A DNA stretch of 8,662 nt from Pseudomonadota bacterium (GCA_023422555.1 JAFAGQ010000040.1:1-8662), one strand, 5' to 3'; positions 1 to 6,523 are shown, numbered from the stretch's first letter. The notes: generated by a model from the sequence alone, not told the origin. Program-made: numbers and translations.

Positions 1-58
1 TTAACTTGGTGAATCGGGTACCCAGCAAACGACGGTCGTAGGTGATCATCACTTTCAT
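1..58 (-). CDS. 5' end of an unrecognised leftward gene (partial)
   Basis: Reading leftward from an ATG at 58-56 there is an open frame of 19 codons (starting MKVMITYDRR) that reaches the window edge without a stop. A good ribosome binding site, AGGGG, lies 7 bases upstream of the ATG (complement of about 66-70), and this is the main reason to call a gene. The visible part has no signal peptide or recognisable motif, so I cannot name a product. An alternative is that the stretch is the tail of a rightward gene: one forward frame is open from the window edge to a TAG at 39-41. The ribosome site favours the leftward reading. Confidence 0.45.
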   Translation of the reverse strand, partial: MKVMITYDRRLLGTRFTKL

Positions 59-206
59 CTTTCTTCCCCTGACTATGAAAAAGCATTCCCGATATAGTAA
101 TACAAATCCGGGAAAATGGGACAGATAGTTGCGGGGCATGCCCACGGGTAGCGGCGCCATTACGTGACTTTCATGGCAATTGTCATTGGTTTCACTTAAA
201 CAAGCG

Positions 207-226
207 ATACAAGGGAATACAAGGGT
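207..226. repeat. 10-base tandem direct repeat (two copies)
   Basis: ATACAAGGGA (207-216) is followed at once by ATACAAGGGT (217-226), 9 of 10 bases identical and about one helical turn apart. CAAGCGA occurs just before (201-207) and just after (227-233), so the pair sits inside a larger imperfect repeat. It could be a protein-binding direct repeat or a chance duplication. Confidence 0.6.
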
Positions 227-258
227 CAAGCGACAATTGCATACATACGCTGCCCGAA

Positions 259-345
259 ACTGGCATTGGCCTGAAAGCCTGATCGCAAAAGGCCCGATAC
301 TGGCGGCAAACTGACATTCCCCGACAATCCCGGTCACAAACTGGC
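259..345. repeat. Three ACTGGC motifs at 40/41-base spacing
   Basis: ACTGGC occurs at 259-264, 299-304 and 340-345. The first two lie in a longer match, CCCGAAACTGGC and CCCGATACTGGC, exactly 40 bases apart. The third follows a CCCGG at 329-333. The last copy overlaps the GCGGT/ACCGC hairpin at 344-357. The regular spacing upstream of the operon suggests either a degenerate 40-base tandem duplication or spaced regulator sites. Confidence 0.4.
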
Positions 346-407
346 GGTTTCAACCGCTTTCAAATTGCAATCGAAATAAGGGTGAAGGCTACACTAAAAT
401 TCGTTAA

Positions 408-2138
408 ATGCTGCAATGCCGAAATTTCATATTCACAGGCAACAGGCAATTGAAGAAGACTCGAATGACAAGTGCAAACACCACAAGTGATCGAATGACA
501 AGTGTGATGAACACAACAGGCAAGACCATGACCGCCACAGGCAAAACCATGTCGGGCACAGGTAACACTATGGCGGGTATCAGAAGTGCAATAATTGCAC
601 GGACGCGGAAAACGCGAGCACAGACCACTCCCATGTTGCTCGCTTTTGCGCTACTGTTATCCTGTCCCGGTCTGGCACAGGCCGCGCTGTCGGCTGAAGA
701 CCTGGCGTGGCTTAGCCGCGTTACTTATGGAGTGAACAAACAGACTGCCGCTGAATATGAAAAGCTGGGTCGTGACAAATTTCTGGAAGAACAGTTGCAT
801 CCGCCTGCGAAGGATGTTCTGGACGAAGCCACCGAAGCCAATCTGGCACGCGATGTGGTCGATATGAACGAGGTGTTGGAGGACGTAACCCTGCGGCGTC
901 AGGAGTTTGTGAAAAAAGAAAAAGACCCGAAAAAACGTTCTCAGTTCAACACAAAGATTCGTATGGAAGGCAACAAGGTGTTTGACGTGGCCAAGCGTCG
1001 ACATATGATTCGCGCCATTTATTCTCCATGGCAACTCAAAGAACAAATGGCGTGGTTCTGGCAGAATCATTTTTCCGTCTTCACCGGTAAAGCCAATATT
1101 CGTTTCCAGATCGGTGACTGGGAAGACAATGTCATTCGACCCCATGCAATGGGTAAATTCCGTGACTTGCTGCTCGCCACCATGCGCCATCCTGCGATGC
1201 TCGATTATCTGGATGCCTCAAAGAACAGGAAGGGCAAGCCCAACGAAAACTATGCGCGTGAACTGCTGGAGCTGCACACCATGGGCGTGGGTAGTGGCTA
1301 TACACAAAAAGACATTACCGAAGTGGCCCGTATTCTGACCGGTATCAGCGTCAATTTCAGTCCCAAACTGCCAAAATTGAATGAGAAAGCGCGCAAGGGT
1401 TTTTTCCGCAAGAATGGCGTGCAGTTCTTCCCTCGATATCACGATTTTGGCGACAAGACCGTGCTTGGAAAAACCATCAAGGGCACGGGCTGGGATGAGA
1501 TGGAAGCGCTGGCGACACTGCTTGCTTCCCAGCCCGCCACCGCCCGTCATATCAGCACAAAACTGGCTCAGTATTTTGTGAGCGACAAACCATCCGCGGC
1601 GCTGATCAAGGCAATGAGCGAACAGTTCCTGAAAACGGATGGTGATATTGCCAAAACACTGCAGACTCTTTTTGCCAGCCGCGAGTTCCATGATTCGCTC
1701 AAATCCAAGTTCCGCACGCCGATGCAGCTTGTTGTGTCCACGGCGCGTCTGGCCTATGAGGATAGTCAACTGCAGAATTATACGCCGCTGGACATTTATC
1801 TGAAGCGACTTGGACAGGGTTTGTATCAGCGCATCACGCCCGACGGCTATCCCATGCAGAAAAATATGTGGGATGGATCAAGTCAGTTGTTTAACCGATT
1901 TGAAGTGGTCCGTTCTATAAGCAGTGGCAGTCCCAGATTCTTTCAGTATGACAAGGACTCACCTGCCCCTAAACCAGTTATTCCGCGCTTGCGCAATGCG
2001 TTCTTTCAGGAAAACATTCGTCCTCATCTGACCGCGAATACGCAGAAAATTCTGGACAAGTCACAAAAGAACCAGGTGCTATGGGATGCCATGCTCTTTT
2101 CCTCACCCGAATGGATGAACAGGGAGTTTAAACAATGA
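408..2138 (+). CDS. DUF1800 family exported protein, first gene of a DUF1800/DUF1501 operon
   Basis: A 576-residue frame if begun at the first ATG. Family-typical segments are an early ALSAEDLAWLSRVTYG block (residues 93-108), MAWFWQNHFSVF (214-225), NENYARELLELHTMG (279-293) followed by a YTQKDITEVARILTG block, and YHDFGDKTVLGKTI near residue 350. These place it in DUF1800 (PF08811), a family without an established biochemical role. Residues 76-92 are a hydrophobic stretch ending AQA, a good Sec signal peptide. LLSC at 83-86 is a weak lipobox alternative. Everything before residue 76 is low-complexity and repeat-encoded, and the true start is uncertain. In-frame ATGs lie at 408, 465, 495, 507, 528, 549, 570 and 633. 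A start at 570 would give a normal basic n-region (RSAIIARTRKTR) before the hydrophobic core. The stop overlaps the start of the DUF1501 gene, so the two products probably act together outside the cytoplasm. Confidence 0.9.
   Translation: MLQCRNFIFTGNRQLKKTRMTSANTTSDRMTSVMNTTGKTMTATGKTMSGTGNTMAGIRSAIIARTRKTRAQTTPMLLAFALLLSCPGLAQAALSAEDLAWLSRVTYGVNKQTAAEYEKLGRDKFLEEQLHPPAKDVLDEATEANLARDVVDMNEVLEDVTLRRQEFVKKEKDPKKRSQFNTKIRMEGNKVFDVAKRRHMIRAIYSPWQLKEQMAWFWQNHFSVFTGKANIRFQIGDWEDNVIRPHAMGKFRDLLLATMRHPAMLDYLDASKNRKGKPNENYARELLELHTMGVGSGYTQKDITEVARILTGISVNFSPKLPKLNEKARKGFFRKNGVQFFPRYHDFGDKTVLGKTIKGTGWDEMEALATLLASQPATARHISTKLAQYFVSDKPSAALIKAMSEQFLKTDGDIAKTLQTLFASREFHDSLKSKFRTPMQLVVSTARLAYEDSQLQNYTPLDIYLKRLGQGLYQRITPDGYPMQKNMWDGSSQLFNRFEVVRSISSGSPRFFQYDKDSPAPKPVIPRLRNAFFQENIRPHLTANTQKILDKSQKNQVLWDAMLFSSPEWMNREFKQ
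435..578 (+). repeat. Tandem repeats encoding the N-terminus of the DUF1800 protein
   Basis: Three 21-base units at 516-536, 537-557 and 558-578 begin ACAGGCAAGACC, ACAGGCAAAACC and ACAGGTAACACT. They encode TGKTMTA, TGKTMSG and TGNTMAG. Upstream, TCGAATGACAAGTG is exactly duplicated at 461-474 and 491-504 (30-base period), and ACAGGCA is tandem at 435-441 and 442-448. The 21- and 30-base periods are multiples of three, so copy-number change would keep the reading frame. Each 21-base unit carries an AGG about 7 bases before an in-frame ATG. Confidence 0.75.
2121..2138 (+). promoter_or_regulatory. Ribosome binding site and ATGA overlap coupling DUF1800 to DUF1501
   Basis: AGGGAG at 2121-2126 lies 8 bases before the ATG at 2135-2137. 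The TGA of the DUF1800 gene (2136-2138) overlaps that ATG, forming ATGA. This fixes the DUF1501 start and indicates translational coupling of the two genes on one transcript. Confidence 0.85.
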
Positions 2139-3322
2139 ACAGACGTGAATTTCTTGCAGCGGGCATGATGTTCCCGCTGGCCGTCAATAGCAGCCAGCTG
2201 TTTGCTGCTCAAAGCACAGACGTTAAAACACTTGTGATTTTCCTGCGTGGTGCATATGACGCCTGTAATTTCCTGGTGCCCTATACCAGCGATGATTATT
2301 ATGAACTGCGCCCTCGCATTGCCATTGCCCAGCCGGGCAGTGAAGAAGGGGCAGCGCTGAAGCTGGATAATCACTGGGCCATGCACCCGATCTTTGAGGA
2401 AACCCTGATGCCCTTGTGGAAGCAGAAACAGATTTCCTTTATTCCGTTTGCAGGAACCGAGGATTTGTCTCGCAGTCATTTCGAGACTCAGGACCTGATG
2501 GAAAGCGGGCAACCAGCAAATGGCAGTCGATCCTATGGATCCGGGTTCATGAACCGACTGGCGGGTGTGCTGGGTGCGAAAGCGGAACCAGTCTCCTTTA
2601 CCAGCAATAATCCGCTCATTATGCAGGGACCGACCAGAGTGCCGTTGATTGGGCTCAAATCGTCGGGCAAATCCGTATATAAGGATAATCAGATTGACCT
2701 GCTTGAGGAACTGTACAAAGGGAGCCATCAGGCCGAGGCGGTGGCAGAAGGCATTGCCAATCACAGAATGATGCTTGCCGAATTTGAAAAAGAAAAGCAG
2801 GAGGCCAGCCGAAATGCCATCAATGCTAAAGGGTTTGATCTGCAGGTCAAGCGCATGGCCACGCTCATGAAAGACAAATACAGCCTGGGCTTTCTGGACA
2901 TCGGCAACTGGGATACCCACTACAGTCAGGGCGGGGCCACAGGAATGCTGGCCAATCAGTTCAAAAGCCTGGGCAGCGGCCTGAAAACATTTGCAGAGGA
3001 AATGGGCCCGCAATGGGATAAAACGGTGGTCTATGTCATGTCGGAATTTGGTCGCACCTTCCGCGAAAACGGCAGTGGCGGTACCGATCACGGCCATGGT
3101 TCAGTCCATTGGCTGCTGGGTGGAGCCATCAATGGTGGGAAAATTCTCGGTGAGCAGACAGATGTGAATGTCGCGTCGCTGAATCAGGAGCGTGACTACA
3201 AGGTGCTCAACAACTCGCGTGACGTTCTGGGTGGATTGTTCAAACAGATCTACGGTCTGAACAACGGTCAGGTTCAGAAAATATTCCCGTCATCCAAAGC
3301 GACATCTATTCATATGGTCTGA
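2135..3322 (+). CDS. DUF1501 family protein with Tat signal, second gene of the operon
   Basis: 395 residues. The N-terminus MNRREFLAAG carries a twin-arginine motif (RR at 3-4, then F, L), followed by a hydrophobic stretch ending at about residue 25 (FAA), so the protein is probably exported folded by Tat. Family signatures of DUF1501 (PF07394) are VIFLRGAYDACNFLVPY (34-50), SHFETQDLMESG (114-125), GNWDTHYSQ (257-265), SEFGRTFREN (303-312) and GGTDHGHG (315-322). The last blocks resemble the metal-site region of the alkaline phosphatase/sulfatase fold to which this family is related; metal binding here is inference. The first block departs from the more usual RGGxDGLN pattern. The gene overlaps the DUF1800 gene by 4 bases; such pairs are widespread in bacteria but, to my knowledge, the activity is not established. 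A folded, cofactor-bearing secreted enzyme working with the Sec-exported DUF1800 partner fits the signals seen. Confidence 0.92.
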   Translation: MNRREFLAAGMMFPLAVNSSQLFAAQSTDVKTLVIFLRGAYDACNFLVPYTSDDYYELRPRIAIAQPGSEEGAALKLDNHWAMHPIFEETLMPLWKQKQISFIPFAGTEDLSRSHFETQDLMESGQPANGSRSYGSGFMNRLAGVLGAKAEPVSFTSNNPLIMQGPTRVPLIGLKSSGKSVYKDNQIDLLEELYKGSHQAEAVAEGIANHRMMLAEFEKEKQEASRNAINAKGFDLQVKRMATLMKDKYSLGFLDIGNWDTHYSQGGATGMLANQFKSLGSGLKTFAEEMGPQWDKTVVYVMSEFGRTFRENGSGGTDHGHGSVHWLLGGAINGGKILGEQTDVNVASLNQERDYKVLNNSRDVLGGLFKQIYGLNNGQVQKIFPSSKATSIHMV

Positions 3323-3342
3323 GGTGCGTGTCCGGCGCACCT
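3322..3342. other. Hairpin overlapping the DUF1501 stop codon
   Basis: AGGTGCG (3322-3328) and CGCACCT (3336-3342) form a perfect 7-base stem with a 7-base loop, starting at the last base of the stop codon. No T-run follows on either strand, so it is not a classical intrinsic terminator. It may protect the mRNA 3' end or act with the weaker hairpin at 3388-3416. Confidence 0.5.
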
Positions 3343-3387
3343 GGCTGGTGGTCAATGTCACTGTGCCAAGTCTGATTTTTGGTGGCG

Positions 3388-3416
3388 GTGCACGCAATTG
3401 CACTTGTGATTTTTTT
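3388..3416 (+). terminator. Weak possible terminator of the DUF1800/DUF1501 operon
   Basis: GTGCA (3388-3392) pairs with TGCAC (3399-3403) across a 6-base loop. Six bases after the stem comes a run of seven T (3410-3416). The short stem and the gap before the T-run make this marginal. It lies between two convergent genes, where a terminator is expected. Confidence 0.35.
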
Positions 3417-3429
3417 GCTTCACACACTT

Positions 3430-4515
3430 TTATGTCGACTGAGATACAGCTCGCCTCCACCAGTCCTCATTCTCCAGAAACCAGTCCACCGTGCTGGTCA
3501 GCCCCGAATCAAAAGCCGTATCTGCAGTAAAGCCAAGTTCCTGTTTAATCTTTGTGGAGTTCATGGCGTAGCGTCGATCGTGACCAGGACGGTCCTGCAC
3601 ATGCTGCAATAGCGCGGCGGAGTTTCCTGCCATTGCCGACGCTGCTTTCGGAAATCGCATTCGTAATTCGTCACGGGTGGCAAACGCCCGATCGACCACG
3701 GCACACAAACGCTGCAGCAAATTCACATTCGTCATTTCATTGCGTGCCCCCACATTCCACGTATCTCCCGGCTGGCCCCTGAGCAAAATGGCTTCAATCG
3801 CACGCACATGATCCATCACATAAAGCCAGTCGCGAATCTGCTGGCCGTCACCAAACACTGGTACCGGTTCATCGCCAAGAATGCGCGTGAGTGCCAACGG
3901 GATGAGCTTTTCGGGATACTGATAGGGGCCGTAGTTATTCGAGCAGCGACTGAGCGTTGTGGCCAGTCCATAAGTCTGATGGAACGCGTGCACCAGATGA
4001 TCAGACGCTGCCTTGCTGGCCGAATACGGGGAACTGGGCGCGTAGTGCGTTGTTTCGGTAAAGGCCGGTTCATCAGGACGCAGACTGCCAAACACCTCAT
4101 CGGTGCTCACATGATGAAAACGGTGCGGCATGGGCGACTGTCCGCTCAGCGCCGGAACTTCGATCCAGACCTGACGCGCCGCCTTGAGCAGACTATACGT
4201 GCCGGCAATATTGGTCTGAATGAACGTATCGGGCGCCTGAATGGAGCGGTCCACATGACTCTCTGCGGCAAAATGCACGATCGTATCGATGCGGTGCTGG
4301 CGCATCAATGCGATGACCTTATCGGTATTACAGATATTGCCGTGCACGAAGGTAAACGCTGCGTGCTTGTCCACCGCGGCCAGGCTCTGCCGATTCCCGG
4401 CGTAGGTCAGCGCGTCCAGTACCACCACCGTATCTTCGGGGTGGTTTTTGATCCAGTATTGAACGAAGTTTGCGCCGATAAAACCGGCGCCGCCAGTGAC
4501 AAGCAGGGAGGCCAT
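3430..4515 (-). CDS. rmlB: dTDP-glucose 4,6-dehydratase
   Basis: 361 residues, the usual length for RmlB/RfbB. It converts dTDP-glucose to dTDP-4-keto-6-deoxyglucose in the cytoplasm, the second step towards dTDP-rhamnose and related deoxy sugars. It is an extended short-chain dehydrogenase with a bound NAD. The nucleotide-binding motif TGGAGFIG is at residues 7-14. The catalytic STDEVFG is at 137-143, with T138, D139 and E140 in the positions of the known dehydration residues. The YxxxK pair is Y164/K168 in SPYSASKAASDH. SRCSNNYGPYQ (189-199) and DRPGHDRRYAM near the C-terminus are further family marks. It ends convergently to the DUF1501 gene (107-base gap) and is divergent from rmlC. No strong ribosome site is seen before the ATG at 4515. 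The gene may equally be called rfbB; rffG is the enterobacterial paralogue. Confidence 0.96.
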   Translation of the reverse strand: MASLLVTGGAGFIGANFVQYWIKNHPEDTVVVLDALTYAGNRQSLAAVDKHAAFTFVHGNICNTDKVIALMRQHRIDTIVHFAAESHVDRSIQAPDTFIQTNIAGTYSLLKAARQVWIEVPALSGQSPMPHRFHHVSTDEVFGSLRPDEPAFTETTHYAPSSPYSASKAASDHLVHAFHQTYGLATTLSRCSNNYGPYQYPEKLIPLALTRILGDEPVPVFGDGQQIRDWLYVMDHVRAIEAILLRGQPGDTWNVGARNEMTNVNLLQRLCAVVDRAFATRDELRMRFPKAASAMAGNSAALLQHVQDRPGHDRRYAMNSTKIKQELGFTADTAFDSGLTSTVDWFLENEDWWRRAVSQST

Positions 4516-4601
4516 AGTGTCTGAATCAGAAAGTCAGGGAATTTTCGCCAATGATAACAGGCCGAGGGCAGGTATGACAGAAGGCGGGGCAGGCGACACA
4601 C

Positions 4602-4696
4602 CACATTGTCAGGCACACAGACCACCTCTTTAAATACGCGCCACATCGCCAGGCACACACTACGTCGCCAGGCACACGCCACACCTTCAAGTACAC
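4602..4696. repeat. 19-base degenerate tandem repeat between rmlB and rmlC
   Basis: The core CAGGCACAC occurs at 4610-4618, 4650-4658 and 4669-4677, with a variant CAAGTACAC at 4688-4696. The last three lie exactly 19 bases apart; the first two are 40 apart, fitting a decayed unit between them. The best-conserved pair shares TCGCCAGGCACAC (4646-4658 and 4665-4677). Weaker CACCTCTTCAGGCA-like sequence continues to about 4720. Role unknown: decayed minisatellite or array of binding sites. Confidence 0.7.
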
Positions 4697-4730
4697 GTCA
4701 CTTACACCACCTCTTCAGGCATATCGCACA

Positions 4731-4761
4731 TCGGCAGAACTCAACCTCCATCCGCTATAAT
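4731..4761 (+). promoter_or_regulatory. Probable promoter of rmlC (and perhaps galU)
   Basis: TATAAT at 4756-4761 is a perfect sigma-70 -10 hexamer, about 50 bases before the rmlC ATG. The -35 is poor: TCGGCA at 4731-4736 matches 4 of 6 bases of TTGACA with a long 19-base spacer. The -10 is well supported; the -35 is a guess. Confidence 0.5.
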
Positions 4762-4812
4762 CCTCGCATCTTTTCAAACTTCAGCCTCGTGCTGCCTTCT
4801 TCCCGATCACAA

Positions 4813-5367
4813 ATGAAAACAGAACGCCTGGTCATTCCCGATGTCCTGCTCCTCACGCCCGATGTGTACAGCGATGCGCGCGGCTATTTTGTGGAGACCT
4901 ACAGACAGCAATGGCTGGATGATGCACTGGGTCGTTCGATACGCTTCGTGCAGGATAACGAATCACTGTCTTCCTACGGCGTCATCCGGGGTCTGCATTA
5001 TCAGATGGATCCTTATGCGCAGAACAAGCTCGTGCGCGTGGTATCGGGCCGTATTCTGGACGTCGTAGTCGACCTGCGAAAAAGCAGTGATACCTTCGGA
5101 CAATCGCTGCAGATCGAGCTGGACGGAGTCAACAAGCAGATGCTGTTTATTCCCGCCGGCTTCGCTCACGGTTTCGCCGTGCTTAGCGAGCAGGCCGTCT
5201 TCTCATACAAGGTAGACACCCATTATGCGCCCTCCCACGAGCGCGGTCTGGCCTACGATGATCCGCAGCTCAGCATCGACTGGCAGATTCCGCGTGAAGA
5301 TCGTATCCTGGCAGAAAGGGATCTGACGCACCCCGTCTTTGCCAGCTTGCAGGATTTATACCCCTGA
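4813..5367 (+). CDS. rmlC: dTDP-4-dehydrorhamnose 3,5-epimerase
   Basis: 184 residues from the ATG at 4813, matching the usual 180-185. It epimerises C3 and C5 of dTDP-4-keto-6-deoxyglucose, the third step of dTDP-L-rhamnose synthesis, and is a cupin-fold cytoplasmic dimer. RGLHYQ places the catalytic base at H62. K72, H119 (PAGFAHGF), Y132, Y138 and D170 fall at or next to the positions of catalytic or substrate-binding residues in characterised RmlC enzymes, so it looks active. I chose the start because the protein begins MKTERLVIPDVLLLTPDVY, a typical RmlC N-terminus. The frame is open further upstream, but only through repeat sequence. No clear ribosome site precedes the ATG. It is divergent from rmlB and followed 52 bases later by galU. 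Also named rfbC. Confidence 0.95.
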   Translation: MKTERLVIPDVLLLTPDVYSDARGYFVETYRQQWLDDALGRSIRFVQDNESLSSYGVIRGLHYQMDPYAQNKLVRVVSGRILDVVVDLRKSSDTFGQSLQIELDGVNKQMLFIPAGFAHGFAVLSEQAVFSYKVDTHYAPSHERGLAYDDPQLSIDWQIPREDRILAERDLTHPVFASLQDLYP

Positions 5368-5419
5368 GGCCAGTCGCATTGTCATAAAATAGACCATCCC
5401 AAATATTTATGAGGTGTAC

Positions 5420-6256
5420 ATGAATCCGATCCGTAAGGCTGTCTTTCCTGTCGCAGGTCTGGGCACCCGCTTTTTGCCGGCCACCAAGGCCATGCCCAAA
5501 GAGATGCTGCCAGTGGTAGACAAGCCGCTGATTCAATACGCAGTAGAAGAAGCAGTCAAGGCAGGTATTACAGATCTGATTTTTATCACGGGTCGTCACA
5601 AACGCGCTATCGAAGACCATTTCGACTCCATGCCCGAGCTGGAGTCAGAACTGGAAGAAAAGGGCAAGCAGGAAATGCTGGAGCAGGTGCGCCAGGTCAT
5701 TCCTTCCAACGTGAACTGTATTTACATTCGTCAGCCTGCGCCCCTGGGCCTGGGTCATGCGGTGCTTTGCGCGGAACCGGTAGTGGGCAATGAGCCGTTC
5801 GCCGTGTTGCTGGCCGATGATCTGATTGATGCCGATGTAGCCGTGACCCAGCAACTTATTCAGGCTGCACATGCCAACAACGGCAGCGTTCTGGGAATTC
5901 AGACCATAAACCGCGAAGATGCCAGCAAATACGGCATTATTGCCGGAAAATCGGTCTCATCCAACACCATTCAGGTATCCAGCATTGTAGAAAAACCCAA
6001 GCCTGAAGACGCCCCTTCAGACAAGGCCGTTGTGGGTCGCTATATTCTGGAACCGGAAATTTTTGAATGCCTGCGCCATATCGGCAAGGGCGCCGGTGGC
6101 GAAATCCAGCTCACCGACGGCATCGCAGCGCTGCTCAAAAGCCGCAATGTATTCGGCTTCGCTTACGATGGCGTGCGCTACGACTGCGGCAGCAAGGCCG
6201 GCTTCTTTGCCGCAACTGTGGCGCTGGGCCAGAAGTACCACGGCTTTAAACTGTAA
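5420..6256 (+). CDS. galU: UTP-glucose-1-phosphate uridylyltransferase
   Basis: About 278 residues. It makes UDP-glucose from UTP and glucose-1-phosphate in the cytoplasm, supplying LPS, capsule, trehalose and galactose metabolism. The N-terminal nucleotidyltransferase signature AGLGTRFLPATKAMPKEM is at about residues 12-29. LLADDLID (about 129-136) carries the magnesium-binding aspartate. SSIVEKP (about 186-192) and DGVRYDCGSKAGFF (about 249-262) are standard GalU blocks. I chose the ATG at 5420 rather than the GTG at 5414 because GAGG at 5411-5414 is well spaced for the ATG and the protein then starts MNPIRKAVFP as in homologues. It probably shares a transcript with rmlC (52-base gap), although a TAAAAT at 5385-5390 could be a weak internal -10. 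The RmlA-like dTDP-glucose pyrophosphorylase is a different, shorter-motif family, so I am confident of GalU. Confidence 0.96.
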   Translation: MNPIRKAVFPVAGLGTRFLPATKAMPKEMLPVVDKPLIQYAVEEAVKAGITDLIFITGRHKRAIEDHFDSMPELESELEEKGKQEMLEQVRQVIPSNVNCIYIRQPAPLGLGHAVLCAEPVVGNEPFAVLLADDLIDADVAVTQQLIQAAHANNGSVLGIQTINREDASKYGIIAGKSVSSNTIQVSSIVEKPKPEDAPSDKAVVGRYILEPEIFECLRHIGKGAGGEIQLTDGIAALLKSRNVFGFAYDGVRYDCGSKAGFFAATVALGQKYHGFKL

Positions 6257-6302
6257 GTTTGACGCGTCTAAGTTTCTGGCCGTAAGTTTTCAACTGTCAT
6301 AT

Positions 6303-6358
6303 CGGGCGTCATTGACGCCTGTGACGACTGTGACGCCCGTGACTTCAGATCACAGGCG
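6303..6358. repeat. 9-base tandem repeat with two overlapping hairpins after galU
   Basis: Four 9-base units, ATTGACGCC, TGTGACGAC, TGTGACGCC and CGTGACTTC, run from 6311 to 6346. GGCGTC (6305-6310) pairs with GACGCC (6314-6319) over a 3-base loop, extendable through a G-T pair to C6303/G6321. CGCCTGTGA (6316-6324) pairs perfectly with TCACAGGCG (6350-6358). The two hairpins share bases 6316-6321 and so are mutually exclusive. Confidence 0.65.
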
Positions 6359-6498
6359 CACCATAGCCGATTGATAGGCGAGTCACCGTCAGGCCACATT
6401 CGCTATGCAGGCTCCTCTGGGGAGACCTTTAGCTAGCCAAAGCCCGACCCCCAAAGGCCGGCAAAAAGCACCTCATCGACACTTTGCAACCCACGCCT

Positions 6499-6523
6499 CC
6501 CCGGGCTTCCCACGCCCCCGGGG
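6499..6523. other. GC-rich hairpin near the hemB 3' end
   Basis: CCCCGGG (6499-6505) and CCCGGGG (6517-6523) form a perfect 7-base stem with an 11-base loop, 16 bases beyond the hemB stop codon (6539-6541) in the direction of hemB transcription. It lacks a T-run on either strand. It could stabilise the hemB mRNA end or help factor-dependent termination. Confidence 0.45.

Larger units (their letters stand above)
59..407. other. Repeat-rich non-coding region upstream of the DUF1800/DUF1501 operon
   Basis: About 350 bases without a supportable gene. It must hold the promoters of the leftward partial gene and of the rightward DUF1800/DUF1501 operon, but I found no convincing -35/-10 pair on either strand. 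Visible structures: an inverted repeat TTCCCG (86-91) / CGGGAA (109-114); a perfect palindrome GGGCATGCCC (134-143); a 10-base direct repeat (207-226); three ACTGGC motifs spaced 40 and 41 bases apart (259-345); and a small hairpin GCGGT-TTCA-ACCGC (344-357). An in-frame TAA at 405-407 sets the upstream limit of the DUF1800 reading frame. Confidence 0.6.
4516..4812. other. Divergent rmlB/rmlC intergenic region
   Basis: About 300 bases with no supportable gene. It holds a 19-base degenerate tandem repeat (4602-4696) and a consensus -10 box (4756-4761) facing rmlC. The frame of rmlC stays open back to 4606, but that extension is repeat-encoded and unlike any RmlC N-terminus, so I treat it as non-coding. 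No clear promoter for rmlB was found. Confidence 0.6.

Noticed and set aside
134..143. GGGCATGCCC palindrome as a terminator
   Set aside because: It has no loop and no T-run; at most it is a small protein-binding dyad.
435..578. CRISPR-like array in the DUF1800 leader
   Set aside because: The repeats are contiguous, degenerate and in frame, with no unique spacers.
2024..3097. Long open frame on the minus strand opposite the DUF1501 gene
   Set aside because: The plus-strand frame has clear family motifs, a Tat signal and a coupled start. The antisense frame has no recognisable domain, so it is a shadow.
3808..4524. 238-codon plus-strand frame opposite rmlB
   Set aside because: rmlB is certain on the minus strand, and the antisense product shows no motif.
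4606..4812. N-terminal extension of RmlC from an upstream ATG
   Set aside because: The extension is Arg/His/Thr-rich and encoded by the 19-base repeat. RmlC proteins normally start at the MKTERL position.
5414..5419. GTG start two codons before the galU ATG
   Set aside because: It overlaps the GAGG ribosome site that serves the ATG at 5420.
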